Assembly (NCBI RefSeq): GCF_014699005.1 | Contig: NZ_JACWZY010000017.1 | Location: forward strand, 62,001 to 126,000 | DNA: 64,000 nucleotides | Direction of reading: 5' to 3' | DNA from: Spirosoma profusum | GTDB taxonomy: Bacteria > Bacteroidota > Bacteroidia > Cytophagales > Spirosomataceae | In this document: positions 33,860-42,887 of the stretch, piece after piece | Numbering within the stretch: the first letter of the stretch is position 1 | How the letters are laid out: each line of letters starts with the position of its first letter | The notes under the pieces: model-generated | What the model saw: only the letters and a program-made list of their open reading frames with translations | Databases searched by the model: none | Told to the model about the DNA's origin: nothing | Program-made: the position numbers and the translations under genes

Positions 33860-36787
33860 ATGCGTACAACCTCCTATTTCCTGTTTTTGTACGTATCACT
33901 GCTTTCCTCCGTTGTCGCTCAGAACGTAGCACAACAGGCTGGAGGTCTGTCGGAAGCTACATTTGCGACACCGCCTTCGCGCTACGGCATTCGGTGCTGG
34001 TGGTGGTGGCTCAATGGCAACGTAACGAAAGAAGCCATTACCCGCGATCTGGAAGCTATGCGGGCCAAAGGCTTCAGCGGAGCCTGCATTTTCGATGCCG
34101 GTGGAGCCGAACAACGTGGCAATGCGCAGGTACCGGAGGGCCCCATGTTTGGGTCGCCCGCCTGGCGCGAACTGTATTTCCATGCGGTTCGGGAAGCCAA
34201 CCGACTGGGGTTGGTATTGAGCATGAGTATCCAAAGCGGCTGGAATCTCGGTGGTCCAGATATTACACCTGCCGAAGCTGCCAAACAGTTGATTTGGTCG
34301 GAAATCACTGTACGAGGGCCAGTAACGTATCGGCAAGCCTTACCCAAACCAACTGAAAAAACAGGTACCCAGCCAGCCAAACACGAATCAGATGGTTTTT
34401 ACCGTGACGTTGCGGTGCTGGCCTTTCCGAAATCAACAAGTACGCATTTGCCTATTCGGGATTTGAAAGCCAAATCGGGTACTGTTGAGCTAGGCGGCTC
34501 GGCTCCCGATACCCGCTTTCTGCTTACCGACGTAGCACCGACGCCGGGTGAGGCCGATACGTCGCCAAAAGCGGTTCAGAATCTGACGGCTCATCTGACG
34601 GCGCAGGGCGTACTGGAGTGGCAGGTGCCCGTTGGCGAATGGACCATCATGCGCTTCGGTTACGGGCCTACAAGTGCTGATGTCTCTACGTCGAGTGGAA
34701 AATGGCAGGGGCGCGTACTTGACCCGCTGAATGCCAAAACCTTTAACCGATACTGGGATACTCACGTAGAGCCAATGCTCAAAATGATCGGTCCGCTGGC
34801 TGGCAAAACGCTGAAATATCTGCAGACCGATAGCTGGGAAGCTGGCGGATGCAACTGGACCGATGCATTTGCGCAGGAGTTCCGCAAACGCCGGGGCTAC
34901 GATATTCTTCCATATTTACCTGTAGTTACCGGAAAAATCGTGGGTAATCGCGATGAGAGCAATCGGTTTCTGGCTGATCTGCGCAAAACCATTAGCGATT
35001 GCGTGGCCGAAAATCACTACGCTGTTTTTGCCGAACGCGCCCGGAAATATGGTATTGGTCTACAACCCGAATCGGCGGGGCCGCATGCAGGGCCATTCGA
35101 TGGACTGAAAAATTACGGCTACAGCGAGATTATGATGAGTGAATTCTGGTCGCCATCGCCCCACCGCCCGACGCCCGTTAATCGTTTTTTTGTGAAACAG
35201 GCTTCCAGTGCTGCCCATATTTACAATAAGCCGCTGGTTGGAGCTGAGTCGTTTACCACCATCGGCCCGCACTGGAACGACGTCATCTGGTCAGCCATGA
35301 AATCGAGTGCCGATCATGAATTTTGTGCGGGCCTGAACCTGGTTTATCTACACACCTTCACCTGTTCGCCAAAAGAAATGGGTTTACCCGGTCAGGAGTA
35401 TTTTGCGGGTACACACTTCAATCCGAACGTAACGTGGTGGGATCTGTCCGACGGTTTTATTCAGTATTTGATGCGCTGTCAATACGTGCTTCAGCAGGGG
35501 CAGTCGGTTTCGGACGTACTGTACTATTACGGCGACCACGTACCGAACATCGCCCGTCAGAAAGCCGACGACCCCGCCCATGCACTACCCGAATTTGACT
35601 ACGATATCATCAACGAAGATCGACTGATGGTCTTGACAGTAAAAAATGGACGTATCACCCTTCCGCATGGACTTTCGTATCGCGTACTGGTTTTACCAGA
35701 TCATAAAATTCTGTCGTTGGCCGCGTTGCGAAAAGTATCCCAACTGGTTCAGGCTGGTGCTACCGTTATCGGGCCAAAACCTAATTCCACAGCGAGCTTG
35801 GTGGGTTATCCGGCAAGCGAAACCGAGCGAAAACTACTTACCAATCAACTCTGGGGCGCCACTACGTCGGAAAGCGACGAGCCGACACGTGGCGAGCACC
35901 GAACCGGAACCGGTCGGGTAATCTGGGGAAAAACAGCTCGTGAAGTTTTATTGAGCGACAATATCCAACCTGATGCCGAACTGGCTGGGCCAGGCGGCAT
36001 GGATTTCGATTATGTTCACAAAACGATCAATGGCGAAGACATTTATTTCGTCAGTAACCAGAATCCAGAAACCGCTCAACTTAAGGCAACGTTTCGCATC
36101 AGCGGACGTCGACCCGAACTCTGGAACCCTGTTACCGGAGAAATTCTTCCAGCAACGGCCTTCTTTCAGCAGGATGGGCAGACAACTGTGCCGTTAACGC
36201 TGTCGCCATACGGTTCTGTATTTGTCATATTCCGTAAGTCGATTCCCACCACCCAACAGGGAACGGCAACCAAACTGAATGCACTAACGTATCGCCCGGT
36301 TAAAACGTTATCAGGTTCCTGGCAAGTGCAGTTCGATTCAAAATGGACAGCCGGTAGCCCATCGACTGTTACGTTCGATACGTTGGTTAGCTGGACAACT
36401 CGTCCTGAAGATGGCATTCACTTTTACTCGGGCAAGGCAACGTATCGGAAAACTTTCGACGCGCCAGCCAACGTAACGGGTACGTTATTCCTTGACTTAG
36501 GCAGTATTCAGGACGTGGGGGTAGCGCGGGTTCGGCTCAATGGGCAGGACTTAGGAATCGTCTGGGCACCACCGTTCCGCGTTAACGTAGCAAAATGGCT
36601 CAAACCTACCGGTAATCAACTCGAAATCGACGTAGTGAATTCGTGGCGTAACCGACTCATCGGTGACCGGGAAAAACCTAAGGAACAACGGCTTACCCAA
36701 ACCAATATTACGGTACGTCCCGACTGGCAATTGCAAACATCAGGGCTACTTGGCCCTGTGCAATTGCTGGCTGCTACGGATCAGTAG
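33860..36787 (+). CDS. Exported GH106-like glycoside hydrolase (alpha-L-rhamnosidase type)
   Basis: A 975-residue secreted enzyme with a signal peptide (about 1-20, ending VVAQ). The start YGIRCWWWWLNGNVTKEAITRDLEAM, then FDAGGAEQRGN and SMSIQSGWNLGGPDITP, match the GH106 family, whose members remove alpha-L-rhamnose from plant glycans such as rhamnogalacturonan. The C-terminus carries a jelly-roll-like galactose-binding segment (RKTFDAPANVTGTLFLDLG, VRLNGQDLGIVW). A GH43-like enzyme follows after 72 bases, so the pair probably degrades a plant polysaccharide. Specificity is inferred from the family only. Confidence 0.85.
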   Translation: MRTTSYFLFLYVSLLSSVVAQNVAQQAGGLSEATFATPPSRYGIRCWWWWLNGNVTKEAITRDLEAMRAKGFSGACIFDAGGAEQRGNAQVPEGPMFGSPAWRELYFHAVREANRLGLVLSMSIQSGWNLGGPDITPAEAAKQLIWSEITVRGPVTYRQALPKPTEKTGTQPAKHESDGFYRDVAVLAFPKSTSTHLPIRDLKAKSGTVELGGSAPDTRFLLTDVAPTPGEADTSPKAVQNLTAHLTAQGVLEWQVPVGEWTIMRFGYGPTSADVSTSSGKWQGRVLDPLNAKTFNRYWDTHVEPMLKMIGPLAGKTLKYLQTDSWEAGGCNWTDAFAQEFRKRRGYDILPYLPVVTGKIVGNRDESNRFLADLRKTISDCVAENHYAVFAERARKYGIGLQPESAGPHAGPFDGLKNYGYSEIMMSEFWSPSPHRPTPVNRFFVKQASSAAHIYNKPLVGAESFTTIGPHWNDVIWSAMKSSADHEFCAGLNLVYLHTFTCSPKEMGLPGQEYFAGTHFNPNVTWWDLSDGFIQYLMRCQYVLQQGQSVSDVLYYYGDHVPNIARQKADDPAHALPEFDYDIINEDRLMVLTVKNGRITLPHGLSYRVLVLPDHKILSLAALRKVSQLVQAGATVIGPKPNSTASLVGYPASETERKLLTNQLWGATTSESDEPTRGEHRTGTGRVIWGKTAREVLLSDNIQPDAELAGPGGMDFDYVHKTINGEDIYFVSNQNPETAQLKATFRISGRRPELWNPVTGEILPATAFFQQDGQTTVPLTLSPYGSVFVIFRKSIPTTQQGTATKLNALTYRPVKTLSGSWQVQFDSKWTAGSPSTVTFDTLVSWTTRPEDGIHFYSGKATYRKTFDAPANVTGTLFLDLGSIQDVGVARVRLNGQDLGIVWAPPFRVNVAKWLKPTGNQLEIDVVNSWRNRLIGDREKPKEQRLTQTNITVRPDWQLQTSGLLGPVQLLAATDQ

Positions 36788-36859
36788 GTTGTAGTCTGGC
36801 CGGGCTCCAATGTCAGTCAATACGTAGCAAAATCGGTCATTATCTATTTATAATGGGAG

Positions 36860-37804
36860 ATGATTATGCGAAATTCCTCATGTATTCTTATTCTGTGTCT
36901 GTTGCTAACTGTTCCAGCGTTAGCGCAAAAATTCCCACCTATTTACCTGTTTTCGTATTTCAAAGGAAATGGCGAAGACGGATTACACCTTGCCTATAGC
37001 AGGGATGGTTACCGGTATCAGTCATTGAAAAACGACAAATCATTTCTAAAACCCGCTGTTGGCCAGGACAAATTGATGCGCGACCCTTGTATCATTCGGG
37101 GGCATGATGGCCGGTTTCATATGGTCTGGACGGTAAGCTGGAAGGAAAAAAGTATTGGCTATGCCTCCTCTGACGATTTGATTCACTGGTCGGAGCAGCA
37201 GAATATACCGGTGATGGCCCATGAAGAAGGCGCGAGAAACTGCTGGGCACCCGAAATCACGTATGATGCCTCGTCGCGGCAATACATGATTTACTGGTCA
37301 ACCACTATTACGGGAAAATTTCCAGAAACGCAGGATGCCGCCGAGAATGCCTACAACCACCGACTTTACTACACCACTACGTCCGATTTCAAAACTTATT
37401 CCCCGACAAAACTCCTATATGATCCTGGTTTCAACGTAATAGATGCCAACATCCTGCCCGTTGGTGATCGGTACGTTATGTTCATGAAAGACGAAACCCG
37501 AACCCCACCGAAGAAGAACATTCGACTCGCTTTCAGTAACTCCTTAACCGGCCCATACGACAAGGCAGGCCCACCAATTACCGGACAATATTGGGCTGAG
37601 GGGCCAACCGCGCTCAGACTCGTTACCCCCTGGATCGTCTATTTCGACAAATACCAGGATCATACCTATGGCGCAGTAATGTCGGACGACCTGAAAACAT
37701 GGACCGATGTGTCCGATAAAATCAGTTTTCCGAAAGGCGCGCGTCATGGTACTGTCGTAAATATAATTCAGCGTGAACTGGATGAACTGCTGAAGGAAAA
37801 CTGA
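36860..37804 (+). CDS. Exported GH43-like glycosidase
   Basis: A 314-residue five-bladed beta-propeller type glycosidase. A signal peptide (ending PALAQ, about residue 21) precedes LHLAYSRDGYRYQSL, then MRDPCIIRGHDGRFHMVWT near 71-90, SDDLIHWSEQ, and NCWAPEITYDASSRQYMIYWS near 125-145. The last contains the WAPE motif of this clan. The substrate could be arabinosyl, xylosyl or galactosyl residues. Two in-frame ATGs (36860, 36866) are equally likely. It is co-directional with the GH106-like gene. Confidence 0.82.
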   Translation: MIMRNSSCILILCLLLTVPALAQKFPPIYLFSYFKGNGEDGLHLAYSRDGYRYQSLKNDKSFLKPAVGQDKLMRDPCIIRGHDGRFHMVWTVSWKEKSIGYASSDDLIHWSEQQNIPVMAHEEGARNCWAPEITYDASSRQYMIYWSTTITGKFPETQDAAENAYNHRLYYTTTSDFKTYSPTKLLYDPGFNVIDANILPVGDRYVMFMKDETRTPPKKNIRLAFSNSLTGPYDKAGPPITGQYWAEGPTALRLVTPWIVYFDKYQDHTYGAVMSDDLKTWTDVSDKISFPKGARHGTVVNIIQRELDELLKEN

Positions 37805-37879
37805 CAACGTAGCAAACATTTCAGGTAAACGTCGGTTCAACGGACAGCAGTTATTCGCCAAAAATCGGTCTGTTGATGT

Positions 37880-38611
37880 ATGCAACCCCAGTCCAGTTTA
37901 ACCGTCAAAACGTTAGTAGCGCACGAGCGTCTGAACGAAGCCTATGGCATTCAGGCGATTTACGGTTACAGCGATCCCATGCATGAATTAATTGGTACGA
38001 TTTTGTCGCACCGGACAACGCATGCGAACGAAGTGACTGCCTACCGCACGATGCGTGAGCGATTTCCGACCTGGGAACAGGTTCGTGACGCGCCCCTCCC
38101 CGACCTGATTGATGCCATCCAGACGGCTAATTACCCGGAGGTGAAAGCGCCCTATATTCAACAGTTATTAACACGACTTTTTGAGGAGCGAGGTCAGGCA
38201 AACATTGATTTTCTGAGAGATTTATCAACTGAAGAAGCGATGAGCTGGCTCACGTCGCTACCTGGCATCGGCTTGAAAACATCTACTCTGCTACTGCTGT
38301 TTACGTTTCACAAGCCCGTTCTACCAGTCGATACGCACGTGCATCGCGTTACGCAACGTATCGGCCTGATTGGCCCAAAAGTTAGCGCCGAAAAAGCGCA
38401 TTCAATTCTATTGTCACACCTACCGGAGGACGCCGTCGTTCTGTTCAACTTCCACAAACATTTTTACTGGCACGGTCAGCGCGTGTGTACCTGGCATCAG
38501 CCTAAATGTTCAGCCTGCGTGCTACGTGATATCTGCGATTTTTATCAATCGGGTAAAACGACCCCGCTCAGTAGTACGCCCGTTCGCAGGCAGAAACCGG
38601 CTATTTCGTAA
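37880..38611 (+). CDS. Endonuclease III-type DNA glycosylase/AP lyase
   Basis: A 243-residue base-excision repair enzyme with the helix-hairpin-helix-GPD fold. The hairpin LPGIGLKTS carries the catalytic Lys133; the catalytic Asp is D151 in PVDTHVHRV. An iron-sulfur cluster loop has C203, C210, C213 and C219 in the spacing C-x6-C-x2-C-x5-C, as in E. coli Nth. It removes oxidised pyrimidines and nicks the abasic site. It sits alone between carbohydrate genes, 75 bases after the GH43-like gene. Confidence 0.9.
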   Translation: MQPQSSLTVKTLVAHERLNEAYGIQAIYGYSDPMHELIGTILSHRTTHANEVTAYRTMRERFPTWEQVRDAPLPDLIDAIQTANYPEVKAPYIQQLLTRLFEERGQANIDFLRDLSTEEAMSWLTSLPGIGLKTSTLLLLFTFHKPVLPVDTHVHRVTQRIGLIGPKVSAEKAHSILLSHLPEDAVVLFNFHKHFYWHGQRVCTWHQPKCSACVLRDICDFYQSGKTTPLSSTPVRRQKPAIS

Positions 38612-38743
38612 TTTTTTCGATGCTTCGCTGCTACGTGGCATTGAGTCCTTCGTCTGAACGTAGCACTACGTTCTCAACTTTTTTTGCGAAAAGTAGGGAC
38701 GCGTTAGTTACGTCTTTTACAAAAACACATACAAATACCGATT

Positions 38744-39679
38744 ATGTCTTTATTCAGACGTCAGTTTCTTCATTCGCTGACAGCCCTCGCGGGTACTGCT
38801 TTTTTACCCGATAGTTCACCCAGTGAGGCCCATCCATTCGCTAAATCCTGGCCGATTTCCTGTAACTCATACACCTGGCTCACGTTTTATAATCGTCAGA
38901 ATAAAGAATGGATGAAGGACCCCGATGCTTCATTGGCAGAACTGGCTAAGTCAGGAATAACAGCTTATGAACCAAGCGTTACGTCGCCAGACGAGATCAC
39001 GAAGCTGGCTCCCTTGCTGAAAAAGCATACTCTCACAATGCCATCCGTTTATGTAAACACTACGTTGCACCAGGCCGACGAATCGCAGAAATCCATTGAC
39101 GCCGTATTGTCCATCGCCGAAGCCGCCCGTTCGACCAACACCACCATTTTCGTCACGAATCCGAGCCCGCTCAAATGGGGTAGTAACGATGACAAAACCG
39201 ACGCCCAACTGAATGAACAGGCCAAAAATCTCGACCGTTTGGGCGCCGAACTACGGAAACGAGGTATTACGTTGGCCTATCACACCCACGCTCCTGAACA
39301 CCGGCAGGCGGCCCGTGAATTTCATCACATGCTGCTCGCTTCCGACCCGCAGAACGTAGCGCTCTGCCTTGATGCGCACTGGGTGTACCGGGGTTCAGGA
39401 AACTCACAAATAGCTCTTTTCGACGTAGTGAAGCTTTATGGAAAACGTATCGTGGAAATCCACATCCGGCAATCAAAAAACGAAATCTGGCAGGAAACCT
39501 TCGGGGATGGCGACATCGATTATCGTCGGTTAGCAGCTGATTTGAAAGCGATGAACGTAAAACCCCTGCTGGTGCTGGAACAATGTCTGGAAAAAGGCAC
39601 GCCCAACACCACAGGTCCGGTTGAAGCGCAACGGCAGAATCTGGTCTATGCCCGCGATGTATTTGCCAGCCTAATTTAG
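38744..39679 (+). CDS. Tat-exported sugar phosphate isomerase/epimerase-type TIM barrel
   Basis: A 311-residue protein of the AP_endonuc_2/xylose-isomerase-like TIM-barrel group. The N-terminus has a twin-arginine signal (FRRQFLHSL at 4-12), so it is exported folded, often with a metal bound. Barrel landmarks: GITAYEPSV near 71, LAYHTHAPEH near 175, LDAHWVYRGS, and VEIHIRQSK near 235, which provide His, Asp and Glu metal-ligand candidates. The substrate is unknown. Gene neighbours suggest carbohydrate use. Confidence 0.8.
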   Translation: MSLFRRQFLHSLTALAGTAFLPDSSPSEAHPFAKSWPISCNSYTWLTFYNRQNKEWMKDPDASLAELAKSGITAYEPSVTSPDEITKLAPLLKKHTLTMPSVYVNTTLHQADESQKSIDAVLSIAEAARSTNTTIFVTNPSPLKWGSNDDKTDAQLNEQAKNLDRLGAELRKRGITLAYHTHAPEHRQAAREFHHMLLASDPQNVALCLDAHWVYRGSGNSQIALFDVVKLYGKRIVEIHIRQSKNEIWQETFGDGDIDYRRLAADLKAMNVKPLLVLEQCLEKGTPNTTGPVEAQRQNLVYARDVFASLI

Positions 39680-39790
39680 ACTATCAATACATTATCAAAT
39701 TACGAGAACAAACGAGACTGGGGTTAGTTAATGAACCGTTAGCCCGCCATTCCGACGGGTTTTATCACGAACTTAAACTCGCGTTATATT

Positions 39791-40264
39791 ATGCAACCCA
39801 ACATTGGTCTTGAAAAAGATGTTCTGAAACAGGATAACATCCTGCTGAACGACTTTCTCTCTGATTTACACGTACTCTATATCAAAACCCGGAAATACCA
39901 CTGGAACGTAGCGGGTCCGAATTTTATGGAGTATCACAAGTTTTTCGAAAAGCAATACAAGGCAATTGAAGCTGAAATTGATGAAGTGGCCGAACGTATC
40001 CGTCAGTTGGGTGGTACGCCCCTGGCAACGATGGCCGAATTCATTCATAATACCAGCCTGAAAGAAGATTCTGGCAAACCAAAAGATACAGCGGAGATGT
40101 TCAAAAACCTGCTGAATGATCATGAGCAGGTGGTACGCGAACTTCGCGAAGACGTCGAAAAGTGCGACGAAGAACTTAAGGATGCTGGTACCGCTGATTT
40201 CCTGACCGGGCTGATGGAAGCTCATGAGGCAATGGCCTGGATGCTGCGGAAATACCTATCCTAA
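39791..40264 (+). CDS. dps: Dps-type ferritin-like DNA protection protein
   Basis: A 157-residue four-helix ferritin-like protein. The ferroxidase site is formed by KYHWNVAGPNF (His) and, about 25 residues on, YKAIEAEIDEVAERI (Asp/Glu), the normal Dps arrangement. Dps forms 12-subunit shells that oxidise and store iron with hydrogen peroxide and protect DNA in starvation. The next gene is an Nramp-type metal transporter, separated by a hairpin; a link through metal metabolism is inferred. Confidence 0.93.
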   Translation: MQPNIGLEKDVLKQDNILLNDFLSDLHVLYIKTRKYHWNVAGPNFMEYHKFFEKQYKAIEAEIDEVAERIRQLGGTPLATMAEFIHNTSLKEDSGKPKDTAEMFKNLLNDHEQVVRELREDVEKCDEELKDAGTADFLTGLMEAHEAMAWMLRKYLS

Positions 40265-40268
40265 TGAT

Positions 40269-40337
40269 GAATGATAAATTATGAATGATGAATTGTAGCG
40301 GAATATTTTTACATTCATCATTCATAATTTATCATTC
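40269..40337. repeat. Perfect inverted repeat, 25-bp arms
   Basis: Arms 40269-40293 and 40313-40337 are exact reverse complements with a 19-base loop, ending 5 bases before the GTG start of the Nramp-type gene. The arm is AT-rich with repeating ATGA units and matches the repeat at 52933-53009 at 17 of 24 positions, the differences all being transitions. Confidence 0.75.
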
Positions 40338-40342
40338 CAATT

Positions 40343-41557
40343 GTGCCTAAATCCCTCTCCCTTCGCTCCGGTCTTGGTAGCGTTTTATTCTGGTCGGTAA
40401 TCTCGGCGGCTTTTATTGGTCCCGGTTCGGTTACAGCCTGCGCCATAGCGGGTTCTTCGTACGGCCTACAACTCCTTTGGGTACTTACTTTTGCTACGTT
40501 AGGTACCGTCTGGCTACAGGAGGCAGCGGCACGTATCACCATCGCTACCGGTCGCGACTTAGGTCAGGTTATTTCCCAAACGTATTCAGGCACCAAAGGC
40601 CGGTGGATTGCCTGGACCTTATTTCTGGCTATTTTTCTGGGTTGTGCCGCGTATCAGGCCGGTAATATTCTGGGCGCCGTTTCAGGTCTGGCGTTACTCA
40701 CCGGTTTGCCGATACCTACGTTAACGGTTGTAGTAGGTACAGTCTGCATCGTTCTGCTCTGGATTGGTTCAACTCAAAATCTGGCTAACTTCCTGGGACT
40801 GATTGTCTTTGCTATGGGTGGCGCTTTTGTCTACGTAGCATTTGGTACGCCCGTCAGCGCTGTCGATCTCACCAAAGCGCTTGTTGTTCCGCATATTCCT
40901 CCCGGATCATTACTGCTCGTAAATGGGTTGATCGGCACCACCATCGTTCCTTACAATCTTTTCTTCGGTTCCAGCATTGTTCCTACCGTAGATTCGGCGG
41001 GCCAATCGTTAAGCGAAATGCGTTTGGGTATTTGGGTTGCGGTTATTTTGGGCGGTATAATTTCGGTCGTACTCCTGCTCGCTGGCTTACTGATTCCCAA
41101 CGATTTTTCTTACGTTCACATGGCGCAGGTACTCACCAATCGGCTCGGCAACTGGGCTGGTTCGCTGTTTGCGTTTGGCCTGTTTGCTGCTGGTTTCGCG
41201 TCCTCACTGACAGCTCCCTTGGCTGCTTCCATTACAGCCAAAAGTCTGCTTGGCGTCAAACCCAATAGTGCTACGTATCGCAGCATCTGGCTCGTGGTTA
41301 TGGTAACCGGTTTAGTCTTTGGTTTACTGAATGTCAATGCAATTCCGGTTATCGTCGCGGTTCAGGCGGTCAATGGGATTCTACTACCTTTTGTTACGAT
41401 TTTCCTGTTTGCCGCCGTTAACAACAGAGATTTATTGGGCAAAGCGTACAGCAATTCGCTCATGCAGAACGTAGCAATGGGGTCTGTTGTGCTGGTAACG
41501 GCTGTATTAGGACTATGGAATGTCTGGTTGGCGCTTCAAAAGGCTTTCGACATCTGA
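40343..41557 (+). CDS. Nramp-family membrane transporter with altered metal-site motifs
   Basis: A 404-residue protein with about 11 membrane helices that follows the Nramp (SLC11) layout. In canonical family members helix 1 has DPGN and helix 6 has MPH, providing metal ligands. Here helix 1 reads IGPGSVT (residues 25-31) and helix 6 VPYNLFF (202-208), so Asp, Asn and Met ligands are missing. Transport of Mn2+ or Fe2+ is therefore uncertain; an Nramp-related transporter of another cation is possible. The start is GTG at 40343. It follows dps by 78 bases. Confidence 0.8.
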   Translation: MPKSLSLRSGLGSVLFWSVISAAFIGPGSVTACAIAGSSYGLQLLWVLTFATLGTVWLQEAAARITIATGRDLGQVISQTYSGTKGRWIAWTLFLAIFLGCAAYQAGNILGAVSGLALLTGLPIPTLTVVVGTVCIVLLWIGSTQNLANFLGLIVFAMGGAFVYVAFGTPVSAVDLTKALVVPHIPPGSLLLVNGLIGTTIVPYNLFFGSSIVPTVDSAGQSLSEMRLGIWVAVILGGIISVVLLLAGLLIPNDFSYVHMAQVLTNRLGNWAGSLFAFGLFAAGFASSLTAPLAASITAKSLLGVKPNSATYRSIWLVVMVTGLVFGLLNVNAIPVIVAVQAVNGILLPFVTIFLFAAVNNRDLLGKAYSNSLMQNVAMGSVVLVTAVLGLWNVWLALQKAFDI

Positions 41558-41574
41558 ATTTCTACAAAAAACAA

Positions 41575-41600
41575 GGACAGCCGATACGTGTCGGCTGTCC
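41575..41600 (-). terminator. Terminator for the SnoaL-like gene
   Basis: A perfect 10-bp stem (41575-41584 with 41591-41600) and 6-base loop, 27 bases past the SnoaL stop codon, followed on the minus strand by a T-rich tract. It also closes the convergent Nramp gene. Confidence 0.8.
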
Positions 41601-41626
41601 CATCTAATACAATAACGTATCAATAT

Positions 41627-42067
41627 CTAGCTCCCCAATTGCTTGCAGAAACTGCTGTGGTCCCAATCGATGGTTAAATCGGTGATGCGATCATCTTCAT
41701 CAAACCGGAACACAAATACGTGATCACTGTTGAAGGTCAATCCCTTGCTGGCAATCCCCATAAAATCCTGTTCCTGAGTACCAAAAATGGCGACACGAGC
41801 CGTTACGGTATCTTCTTCAGCAGTGAGGCTATCAACGGTATTGTCGACATTGGGAAAGCAATCCATAATTAATTGCCAGACGCCCTTTCCAAATTCCCAG
41901 AATGAGCCTTTACCGCCATCGCCCATCGGCAGAAAATGCACCGTAGCATCGGGGGTTGCCAGTTGAATCATGCGCGCCGTATCCAAATCCTGATAGGCAG
42001 AAAAAAAGGCCAGGCAAGCGCCCTTACGTGTTTGCTCGGTTAAGTCGGTTTTTGTTAGTGTTTCCAT
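41627..42067 (-). CDS. SnoaL/NTF2-like protein
   Basis: A 146-residue NTF2-like cone-fold protein: an N-terminal helix pair (FFSAYQDLDTARMIQL), ATVHFLPMGDGG, a central helix (GVWQLIMDCFPN), and curved strands ending with VFVFRFDEDDRITDL. Members include polyketide cyclases and many unassigned small-molecule binding proteins, so no reaction is claimed. It is 38 bases downstream of a DinB-like gene on the same strand. Confidence 0.75.
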   Translation of the reverse strand: METLTKTDLTEQTRKGACLAFFSAYQDLDTARMIQLATPDATVHFLPMGDGGKGSFWEFGKGVWQLIMDCFPNVDNTVDSLTAEEDTVTARVAIFGTQEQDFMGIASKGLTFNSDHVFVFRFDEDDRITDLTIDWDHSSFCKQLGS

Positions 42068-42105
42068 TTGTTTATCGGTTCTATTTTTAAGCGCAAAGAC
42101 GCAGC

Positions 42106-42738
42106 TTATTCCGCTTTGCTCGATGTATTAGTTGGGTAATTTGCATGTGCTTTAATTTTGCGAATCTGCCGCAGGTGCCGATCAACATGCCCCCACTGAT
42201 AAATATAAACCTGGTGCAGGTTTCTGGGCGAATCGGTTGCGGTCAGTTCAAAACACGCACGCATGTCAGCATTTGTTTTTTCAGCAAACGCTATGTTCTG
42301 ATCACGTAGCCGCGTAAAAAACGTCAGGTTATCCTTTCCTTTGATGAAACCAGTCGGCCGGGAAAAATCAGGTGAAACGTGTGCTTTATCTTCCATAATA
42401 AAGGCATTGTAATAACTATCGGGCTTGCTGGTTTTCACTAAATCAGGCTGGGGTGTATTGCGACTTCCGATACCAATCTCGCGTGACCAGATAATCTCCC
42501 AAAGTGCCAGATGTTCAACTACTTCGGCTATGCTCCAACGGTCGGGCGATTCATGAAAATGCCACTGAGCATCCGTTAGTTTTTCGGTTTCCTGGATCAG
42601 CGCGTCGCGGGTACGTTTGAGGTTATCAACTGTGTACTGCCGGTCAGCTTCAGTCCAAAGTTTCTGGCAATGAGCTACCTGCCCCATGGCACAGAAAACA
42701 ATAATCAGGAGTGTAATGAATTGATTTTGCTTTTTCAT
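42106..42738 (-). CDS. Exported DinB-like protein
   Basis: A 210-residue protein with a signal peptide (about 1-24, ending AHCQ) and a DinB/YfiT four-helix bundle after it. Metal-binding His residues are seen at VVEHLALW (second helix) and at YQWGHVDRHLRQI near the end; a third candidate lies in QWHFHESP. DinB proteins often act as metal-dependent thiol transferases in the cytoplasm, so an export signal is unusual. The ATG at 42738 opens the signal peptide; the frame runs back to 42822. Confidence 0.8.
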   Translation of the reverse strand: MKKQNQFITLLIIVFCAMGQVAHCQKLWTEADRQYTVDNLKRTRDALIQETEKLTDAQWHFHESPDRWSIAEVVEHLALWEIIWSREIGIGSRNTPQPDLVKTSKPDSYYNAFIMEDKAHVSPDFSRPTGFIKGKDNLTFFTRLRDQNIAFAEKTNADMRACFELTATDSPRNLHQVYIYQWGHVDRHLRQIRKIKAHANYPTNTSSKAE

Positions 42739-42887
42739 CGTATTTGTTTGGTTTGAATACGATGGCAAAATTATTGGTAGCTCATGACCTGAAATTGTAA
42801 AAATGCGACATTTTACAGTCAATAGAATTGTGGATAAATCCCTGTCATGTAAGCCTTGCTAACGTAGCGTTTTGGAAGTTTGCTCCA

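Noticed and set aside
40261-40340. CRISPR-like or tandem repeat array
   Set aside because: The ATGA-rich sequence is a single inverted repeat, with no regularly spaced direct repeats.
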